A stretch of 27,922 nt of DNA, taken from CAZNVB01 sp964651495. GTDB taxonomy: Bacteria > Acidobacteriota > Aminicenantia > Aminicenantales > UBA8522. The stretch lies in assembly GCA_964651495.1 (NCBI GenBank), contig CAZYWP010000027.1, positions 1 through 27,922 on the forward strand. The letters are read 5' to 3'. Below, in pieces: positions 22,738 to 27,922 of this stretch. Under the pieces are notes generated by a model. The model had not been told where the DNA came from and ran no database searches. It worked only from the letters and a program-made list of their open reading frames with translations. A program made the position numbers and the translations under genes. Numbering within the stretch: position 1 is the first letter of the stretch; every line of letters begins with the position of its first letter.

Positions 22738-22932
22738 GTGGCCAAGAGCAGTCGAGCGTATCGGAGTGCAAAAAGATCGAAGGAGCTTGTCCGCCAGAAG
22801 AAGCAGGAAGAAAAGAGGCTGAGGCGCCTGGCCAAACATCAGACACCGGAGGAGGGCCAGGAAGCCGAGGGCGCTGAAAAAACAGAGGAAACAGAAGGAA
22901 CAGAAGAAAAAGGGGGAGAAGACACTCCCTGA
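22738..22932 (+). CDS. Small bipolar charged protein, unknown function
   Basis: A 64-residue protein from GTG 22738, with a perfect AGGAGG at 22728-22733; the ATG/TTG-like codons further upstream lack such a site. The first half is strongly basic (MAKSSRAYRSAKRSKEL followed by an RQKK...KRLRRLAKHQ helix). The second half is almost only Glu, Thr, Gly and Lys and strongly acidic. There is no cysteine, signal or membrane segment. The basic half could bind nucleic acid or the ribosome, and the acidic tail could be disordered or self-inhibiting. I do not recognise a named family. The strong ribosome site and its own promoter candidate make it likely to be real. Confidence 0.65.
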   Translation: MAKSSRAYRSAKRSKELVRQKKQEEKRLRRLAKHQTPEEGQEAEGAEKTEETEGTEEKGGEDTP

Positions 22933-23062
22933 GCACCGGCCTCTTTAAGTAAGCCTCATTATCGGCTGTCGGCGGGTTTGCTCAGTCTTTTTAGCAGCGA
23001 AAAAGGCCGCAATCAGAAGGGGATTATCAAGAACCCCTCCTCTCCTGAGAAATGAATATCCC

Positions 23063-24151
23063 ATGAAAGCGAAAGTTGTTTGGCTTCCGGCCTGCCTGGC
23101 TGTTTCTTTTTTGATAATTGCCAGTCTTAAAGAGGCGGATGCCTGCACGGCGTTTGTGCTGCGCGGCCGCGGCGCCGTCCTGCTGGCCAGGAATCTCGAT
23201 TGGCCCGTCGGCGACGGTTACATTTTTATCAATAAAAGAAATGTCGACAAGCAAGCGTTCGGCCCGGATTCTGCTTCCGCCCTGCGCTGGACTTCGAAAT
23301 ACGGAAGCGTCACCTTCAACCAGTTCGGCCGGGAATTCCCCCTTGGCGGGATCAATGAAGCCGGGCTGGTCATCGAGGAGCTGAGCGGGCCGGCCGAATA
23401 CCCGCCGCCCGACGAACGGCCGTTTCTCAACGAGCTGCAGTGGATTCAATATCATCTCGATAATTGCCGCTCGGTCAAGGACGTCCTCAAGAGTGATCGG
23501 GCCCTAAGGGTATCCAGATTCCTGTTTGACCTGCACTATCTGGTGGCCGACCGGAAGGGGAATACGGTCGTCATCGAGTTGAGTCAGGGAAAGAGGGTTA
23601 CCTACAGCGGCGATGCCCTGCCCATTCCGGTCCTGGCCAATAATAGCTATCCGGAGTCGCTTAGATACCTCGGGCTGCACAGGGGCTTCGGCGGTGACAA
23701 AGCTGTTTCGAATGGGCACGAATCCGGCGAGAGGTTCGTCCGGACAGCGACAATCTTGAGCGACCTTCGTTCGCTCGGACAGCGGCCGTTCGTGGATGAC
23801 GTTTTCGTCACTCTCAGGTCCGTCGAACAGGCTGATACCCAGTGGAGTGTCGCCTATTCCATCCCCGGGCGCCGGATTTTTTTCAAGACCAGGGCGCACC
23901 GCCGGTACAAGATCATCAGCCTGGAGGCAATAGATTTTTCCTGCGCTGCCCCTGTCCTCATGTTGCCTGTCAACACCGAAGCGGCGGGAAACGTGAGTCG
24001 GAGCTTCGTCGAGTACGACAGGCAAAAAAACCGGGAGCTCCTGGTTTCCGTTTTTCGACAGCTCAAAGAATCTGGCGAAATGGATGATGAGTCTGCGGCT
24101 GACATCGTCCAGGGCATGGCATCCTATCCGGAGACCTGTCGCTGCCGTTAG
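23063..24151 (+). CDS. Secreted Ntn hydrolase of the choloylglycine hydrolase/penicillin V acylase family
   Basis: A 362-residue linear-amide C-N hydrolase. The N-terminus (about 3-22 hydrophobic) is a signal peptide ending A25-D26-A27, directly before Cys28. Cleavage there would expose Cys28 as the N-terminal nucleophile required by this family. Following motifs fit: CTAFVLRGRG, LLARNLDWPVG with the Arg and Asp of the site, FPLGGINEAGLVIEEL, the VVIEL strand and the LANNSYPESLRYL segment with the expected Asn. Members hydrolyse bile-salt amides, penicillin V or N-acyl homoserine lactones; the substrate here is unknown. The ribosome site is weak. ATG 23063 overlaps the stop of a 4-codon frame (23052-23066). 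It is probably periplasmic or secreted. Confidence 0.88.
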   Translation: MKAKVVWLPACLAVSFLIIASLKEADACTAFVLRGRGAVLLARNLDWPVGDGYIFINKRNVDKQAFGPDSASALRWTSKYGSVTFNQFGREFPLGGINEAGLVIEELSGPAEYPPPDERPFLNELQWIQYHLDNCRSVKDVLKSDRALRVSRFLFDLHYLVADRKGNTVVIELSQGKRVTYSGDALPIPVLANNSYPESLRYLGLHRGFGGDKAVSNGHESGERFVRTATILSDLRSLGQRPFVDDVFVTLRSVEQADTQWSVAYSIPGRRIFFKTRAHRRYKIISLEAIDFSCAAPVLMLPVNTEAAGNVSRSFVEYDRQKNRELLVSVFRQLKESGEMDDESAADIVQGMASYPETCRCR

Positions 24152-24226
24152 CCCGCGGGCGGAATTTCTACCGCTAATTTTGGAATGCGCCGGTCGCTTG
24201 ATTTGGGAGCCTTCTTGATTAAGAAT

Positions 24227-24255
24227 AGAGGCCTGGCAAGACCTTTCCAGGCTCT
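24227..24255 (+). repeat. Hairpin just upstream of the corA-like gene
   Basis: AGAGGCCTGG (24227-24236) pairs with CCAGGCTCT (24247-24255) with a single bulged G and a 10-base loop. It lies five bases before the GGAGG ribosome site, so if transcribed it could affect initiation. There is no T-tract, so it is not a terminator. Confidence 0.3.
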
Positions 24256-24270
24256 GAACGGAGGTCGGAT

Positions 24271-25185
24271 ATGCTGAGAAGATACCAGATCGTCAACCAC
24301 AAGATCGAAGAGAGCAAGGACGAGAAGAGTCCGATCATGATGTTCATCAACCCCGACGACAAGGAGAGGCGCCTGCTTGTCGACCAATACGGGGTGGATG
24401 AACATACGCTCGCTTCCGCCCTCGACCCCGACGAGCTGGCCCGGCTCGAATGCGAGCCCAATCATATCGCCATCGTCTTCAAACGGCCCAAGAACTATTC
24501 GGGGGCCGACCAGCTGCTTTTCAAAGCGGCCACACTGGGCGTCTTCTACTTCAACGATTCCCTGATCATCGTCATGGCCGAGGACACGAATCTTTTCGAA
24601 GGAAAGCCGTTCGCCAAGGTGGGCTCGCCCCGCGAGGTACTGCTCAAACTCATCTACCGCTCGATCTTCCATTTCCTGGAGCACCTCAAGGTCATCAACG
24701 TGATCTCGGACGAACTGGAGCAGAAGATCAACCGGGCCATGGAAAACCGCTTCCTGATCAACCTGTTCACCCTGCAGAAGAGCCTGGTCTACTACCAGAA
24801 TGCCATCAATTCCAACGGCGTGCTGATCGAGAAAATCCGGCACAACTCTGCCCGCATCGGGTTCACCACCGAGGAGTCCGAACTCCTCGAGGACATCCTC
24901 ATCGAGAACAACCAGTGCTACCGCCAGGCGGAAGTCTACTCCAATATCCTGGCCAGCCTGATGGACGCCCGGGCTTCGATCGTCAGCAATAATATCAACG
25001 TCCTGGTGAAAACGCTGAATATCATCACCATCGCCATCATGGTGCCGACCCTTGTCGTTTCGGCGTTCTCGATGAATGTCAAGATCCCGTTGGCGCATCT
25101 CCCCACCGCTTTCTGGATCATCCTGGGCATGGCCGGCCTGTCCATGGCTGGCTTTTTCTTTCTCTGGAAACTCCGCAAATGGTGA
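24271..25185 (+). CDS. CorA family divalent-cation channel homologue with SMN in place of GMN
   Basis: A 304-residue protein of typical CorA length. GGAGG six bases before ATG 24271 fixes the start. An N-terminal alpha/beta cytoplasmic domain (to about 120) is followed by long helices, including the EYSNILASLMDARASIVSNN-like stalk helix that leads into the first membrane segment (about 245-266). The family signature after this helix, normally Y-GMN, reads AFSMNV with Ser267-Met268-Asn269. A second membrane helix (about 279-299) and the basic tail KLRKW follow. CorA pentamers carry Mg2+, Co2+ or other metals through the GMN filter, so the Gly-to-Ser change may alter selectivity. It stands apart from the neighbouring genes in function. 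Confidence 0.9.
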   Translation: MLRRYQIVNHKIEESKDEKSPIMMFINPDDKERRLLVDQYGVDEHTLASALDPDELARLECEPNHIAIVFKRPKNYSGADQLLFKAATLGVFYFNDSLIIVMAEDTNLFEGKPFAKVGSPREVLLKLIYRSIFHFLEHLKVINVISDELEQKINRAMENRFLINLFTLQKSLVYYQNAINSNGVLIEKIRHNSARIGFTTEESELLEDILIENNQCYRQAEVYSNILASLMDARASIVSNNINVLVKTLNIITIAIMVPTLVVSAFSMNVKIPLAHLPTAFWIILGMAGLSMAGFFFLWKLRKW

Positions 25186-25207
25186 GCCCGGGGCGAAACG
25201 CAGAGAA

Positions 25208-27922
25208 TCAATAGTCAACGCGAACTTGATAGCTTCCCCGCTGCGGTCCCAGCCTGATCGTATCCTTGTCGAAGCTTGTTAAGCGCTTTCCGTTGACACT
25301 GACCGCGGCAATCGCGCGTCCGCCGGGGTCTCTCAGACGAAGGAGAATTATCATGGGCAATGGGCGCGAACGGGCTTTGAGGTTGATAGAAACACGGCGT
25401 CCGTCAGAGCGGGATTCGATCCGATAAGAGATGGGGCCGAAAAGAGTCGGGGCGTCCTGGATTTCCACCGTCTGACCGGCCTCGAGCCAGGGGCGGGGCA
25501 CGGCCTGCCCGATCCAGAGCTGGCCCGCCGTGTCCTCTCTCACCAGCATGTTGCGGAGCAGACGGAGCTGCTGGGTGCAGGAATAGAGGTGGGGGAGAGT
25601 CGCGTCGTTCTCTCCGCTGAAGAGCTTGGTCACCTCGACACCGGAATAGGTGTCTCTGGACATGCCGTAGGCCAGAGAACCGTAGAAGCCGAGGATGACC
25701 GGTTTCACCCGGTCGAGGATGAGGTTATAGAGCCAGTAGCCGTAGGTGTAGGCGTGGTCGATGCCTCCGGCAAACTCCGCCATGCCCAGCCGAAGACCGC
25801 CCTTCTCCTCGATGAACTTCATCACCCAGCCGGCCCGTTTGCCGCGGGGCCCGAGAAGTCCGCTTTCCAGCATGCAGCTTGCGATCAGGCCGTAATACCC
25901 CCCGCTCCGGTAGTTTGTGCTCTTCAGCAGGCGATGCGTCTCCGGCTCCATGGGCAGGATCTGTAATCCTTCGCGCTCCAGGACGGCGGCATCCATCGAG
26001 CTCGAGATGTCCCGCGCATAATCTACCGCCTCTCTGCCCACACGGATGGCGTCTTTCACCCGGCCGGCACCGGCCAGTGCCCGATCCGCCCTCAAAATCC
26101 CCCCGGCGCAATAGGCATCCCCGAAATAGTCATAGGCCGGATCCAGATGGTCACAGTAGGGGCGGAACTTGATCAGGCCATAGGTCACGGGCTTTCGACC
26201 TTCGACAAGAACCTTGGATTCCTTCCGCTTATTGATAATCCAGTCCGCCAGCCTCACCATCTGAGGCGCCACGCGGCCGAGCCACTCCGCATCCCCCGTG
26301 AGCTCAGAGTGAGCGACCAGCGCCTGAAGCAGCGCCCCGGGGTCGGGAGTGCCGAAATTCTGGGTGAAGAGGCCGTCGGGCTGTTGAAAAGCCAGGAGTG
26401 AATCAAGGCACTGCCGGGCTTCTTCATGCCGGCCCCAGAGGTCGAGAGCGTGAGCATAGAGGGCCGCGCTGTAGCCGTAAATCTGCTCGTAAAAGCCCGC
26501 TCCGTCATGTGGCTCGAGAACGCCGTTGCGCCGATCGACATCGAGAGAAGCAAAAGCCAGCCAGGCCCTGTACGCATCGTTGATCCTCTTTTCTGGCACG
26601 TTGAGTTTCATCCCGGAGTTCTGGTCTTTCTGCCAGAAAGAGACGACTTCCCGGAGCCGTTTGTCGAACTCGGAGTCGGCAATCTCCTCAACCTTGTGCT
26701 TCTGGATGTCAAAAGGGATCCGGAGACATATTTTTTGTGAGGACCCGGGCGCGAGCCTTAAACGCCACTTCCGCGGCGGGTTCGCTTTGATGTCAGGAGT
26801 CACGCGGAAGCGGACGTCTGTCTGCAGCGCGGTCGAACCCGGGTTCTCTGCCTGGAGCGCCACATACGCCCAGAGCTCGGTGTCGGGGCTCAGTCGCTCG
26901 GAGTATCCAAATATGGTCTGGCGGTAATGAACCTGCCGGTGATCAAAGTTCGCCAGGACCACGGGCATGTATCCCTCGTACAAGGACTTCGAGCATCCGG
27001 CCGGAGGAGATCCGAACCGCACTCCAGGATCGCCCACCTCGAAGAACGCCTGGGGACTTCCGGGAGCGTCGACGTCGTCCGAAAGCTCCAGCGAGGAGTC
27101 CGGTGCCACGCCAATGTCGTGCGGATGGTGCTTGACTCCGACGACTTCCCGCGGTCTTTTCAGAGCGGGAAGGTAACTCGCCACGGAAGCGAAGCTCGGG
27201 TCCTCTTCTCTTGAGAGCTCCAGGTCGCCGAGGATATCGCCGTCTGCGAGCTGGGGATTCTGGTTGGAACTGGTTTCGAGGTAGCGAGCGTAAGCCGGGC
27301 GGACGCCGCCGGCCTCTGCGTCGCCGCGGTGGACATAAATCCGGTAGCGGAGGATAACCGGCTCGCCCGGCCGGAGAACGGCCGGCTGGAGCCCCGGCCA
27401 TGAGACATTGAGAAATCCGCCGTAGCTGTTGCGGATGAGCCAGGCGGGAGGAAAGCCGGGGTGGTCGGGCGGGACGAATATCGCCACCCCGCAGTCGCTT
27501 GTCGAAAGGTCCGCCCAGCGATAGGGAGCGTTGACCGTGTCCTTCTGCAGGATGCCCTGATCGGTCGTCATCCTGGCGCCGGTGAACATCGCCGAGCCGC
27601 GCAGGCCCAGCCCGCCGTAACCCTTGTTTTGATCCGGGGTGCCCCGGAGCTCGAGCGGGCCGCCCACGGCTTCGATGCGCATCTCCAGGTCGATCGCCCG
27701 GCCCACGCCGTCGGACGGATTAACGCGGAGCGTGACGAACTCTTTAGCCACCACCTGCCGGTCGTCGAGTTTCCAGGCGCTTTCGACGGTGAGCACGAAA
27801 GCGCCGGTCTCCGTCTCGCGTCTCAGCCAGCGCACGAAATGCTGACGCAGGGAGGGGGTTTTGGGTTCCCAGCTCCCCGTGGAAATGCCGCGCGTCCGGA
27901 CGACCGGCCAGGTCCAGAAGAC
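25208..27922 (-). CDS. Six-hairpin glycosidase-like protein, N-terminus beyond the window
   Basis: The frame is open from the right edge to the stop at 25208, giving about 904 visible residues. The GTG at 27835 is internal: the 29 codons before it continue as protein-like sequence (GISTGSWEPKTPSLRQH) without a stop. The visible N-terminal half is beta-rich, resembling the supersandwich domains of polysaccharide-acting enzymes. From about position 430 of the visible part there are repeated helical hairpins (NDAYRAWLAFASLD, GYSAALYAHALDLWGRH, GDAYCAGGILRADRAL, HAYTYGYWLYNLILDRVKP), as in (alpha/alpha)6-barrel glycosidases. The end (QLWIGQAVPRPWLEAGQTVEI, then a small beta domain) also fits those families. 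A DUF5695-type assignment is possible but not certain. It converges with the CorA gene 22 bases away. Confidence 0.75.
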   Translation of the reverse strand, partial: VFWTWPVVRTRGISTGSWEPKTPSLRQHFVRWLRRETETGAFVLTVESAWKLDDRQVVAKEFVTLRVNPSDGVGRAIDLEMRIEAVGGPLELRGTPDQNKGYGGLGLRGSAMFTGARMTTDQGILQKDTVNAPYRWADLSTSDCGVAIFVPPDHPGFPPAWLIRNSYGGFLNVSWPGLQPAVLRPGEPVILRYRIYVHRGDAEAGGVRPAYARYLETSSNQNPQLADGDILGDLELSREEDPSFASVASYLPALKRPREVVGVKHHPHDIGVAPDSSLELSDDVDAPGSPQAFFEVGDPGVRFGSPPAGCSKSLYEGYMPVVLANFDHRQVHYRQTIFGYSERLSPDTELWAYVALQAENPGSTALQTDVRFRVTPDIKANPPRKWRLRLAPGSSQKICLRIPFDIQKHKVEEIADSEFDKRLREVVSFWQKDQNSGMKLNVPEKRINDAYRAWLAFASLDVDRRNGVLEPHDGAGFYEQIYGYSAALYAHALDLWGRHEEARQCLDSLLAFQQPDGLFTQNFGTPDPGALLQALVAHSELTGDAEWLGRVAPQMVRLADWIINKRKESKVLVEGRKPVTYGLIKFRPYCDHLDPAYDYFGDAYCAGGILRADRALAGAGRVKDAIRVGREAVDYARDISSSMDAAVLEREGLQILPMEPETHRLLKSTNYRSGGYYGLIASCMLESGLLGPRGKRAGWVMKFIEEKGGLRLGMAEFAGGIDHAYTYGYWLYNLILDRVKPVILGFYGSLAYGMSRDTYSGVEVTKLFSGENDATLPHLYSCTQQLRLLRNMLVREDTAGQLWIGQAVPRPWLEAGQTVEIQDAPTLFGPISYRIESRSDGRRVSINLKARSRPLPMIILLRLRDPGGRAIAAVSVNGKRLTSFDKDTIRLGPQRGSYQVRVDY

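Noticed and set aside
24151..24180. Possible terminator after the Ntn hydrolase gene (GCGG-AATTTCTA-CCGC then TAATTTT)
   Set aside because: The stem has only four to five pairs and the T-run is broken, so it is not reliable.
24198..24226. TTGATT-17-AAGAAT as a promoter for the corA-like gene
   Set aside because: Both boxes are weak, and the start would fall inside the adjacent hairpin, so the two readings conflict; evidence is too thin.

Overview
The window is 27.9 kb of GC-rich, gene-dense bacterial chromosome with 25 protein genes, the last cut by the right edge. No tRNA, rRNA, CRISPR array, transposase or phage gene was seen. Genes have clear AGGAGG-type ribosome sites, and several are preceded by textbook sigma-70-like promoters (TTGACA/TTGACC, 17-18 bp spacer, TATATT/TATTAA/TACAAT/TAGAAT). 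The mix of a clostridial-order Rnf complex, Tat-exported and lipoprotein enzymes, a GH106-type glycoside hydrolase, a DUF362 protein and an AGCS amino-acid symporter suggests an anaerobic or fermentative heterotroph that degrades polysaccharide and amino acids. Candidatus Aminicenantes or another Acidobacteriota-like lineage is my best guess. It is an inference from gene content, not proven.

Layout. (1) 5-4891, plus strand: a secreted six-bladed Kelch-like propeller protein, then a tightly coupled set of a DegT-type PLP aminotransferase, two paralogous Amidohydro_2 proteins and a Gfo/Idh/MocA oxidoreductase. This looks like an uncharacterised amino-sugar or cyclitol pathway. (2) 4984-8494, plus: a membrane Ser/Thr kinase with an N-terminal zinc ribbon, then an AGCS (Na+ or H+):alanine/glycine symporter, each with its own promoter. 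(3) 8541-11702, minus: a GH106-like lipoprotein with its own strong promoter. (4) 11863-18741, minus: a nine-gene operon rnfC-D-G-E-A-B, rseC-like, NusG-domain-II protein, apbE. Seven of its eight junctions overlap and the eighth is a 4-base gap. It encodes the ferredoxin:NAD+ ion pump together with the flavin transferase that covalently loads FMN onto RnfG and RnfD. (5) 18942-20450, plus: a PQQ-like propeller lipoprotein, transcribed divergently from rnf. (6) 20482-21161, minus: a Phd/YefM-VapC (PIN) toxin-antitoxin pair with an operator-like repeat cluster. (7) 21448-25185, plus: a Tat-exported DUF362 protein, a small bipolar charged protein, a secreted Ntn (choloylglycine/penicillin acylase family) hydrolase and a CorA-like channel. 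(8) 25208-27922, minus: the C-terminal part of a large six-hairpin glycosidase-like protein.

How the genes fit together: the two glycosidase-like proteins and the sugar-type enzymes point to polysaccharide use. The Rnf operon would couple ferredoxin oxidation to an ion gradient that the AGCS symporter could use. The most notable details are an RnfB that has lost exactly the four cysteines of one [4Fe-4S] cluster, unusual FMN-attachment motifs in RnfD and RnfG beside their own ApbE, a Tat-exported NusG_II fusion, an amidohydrolase paralogue pair of which one lacks the catalytic Asp, and a CorA homologue with SMN in place of GMN.
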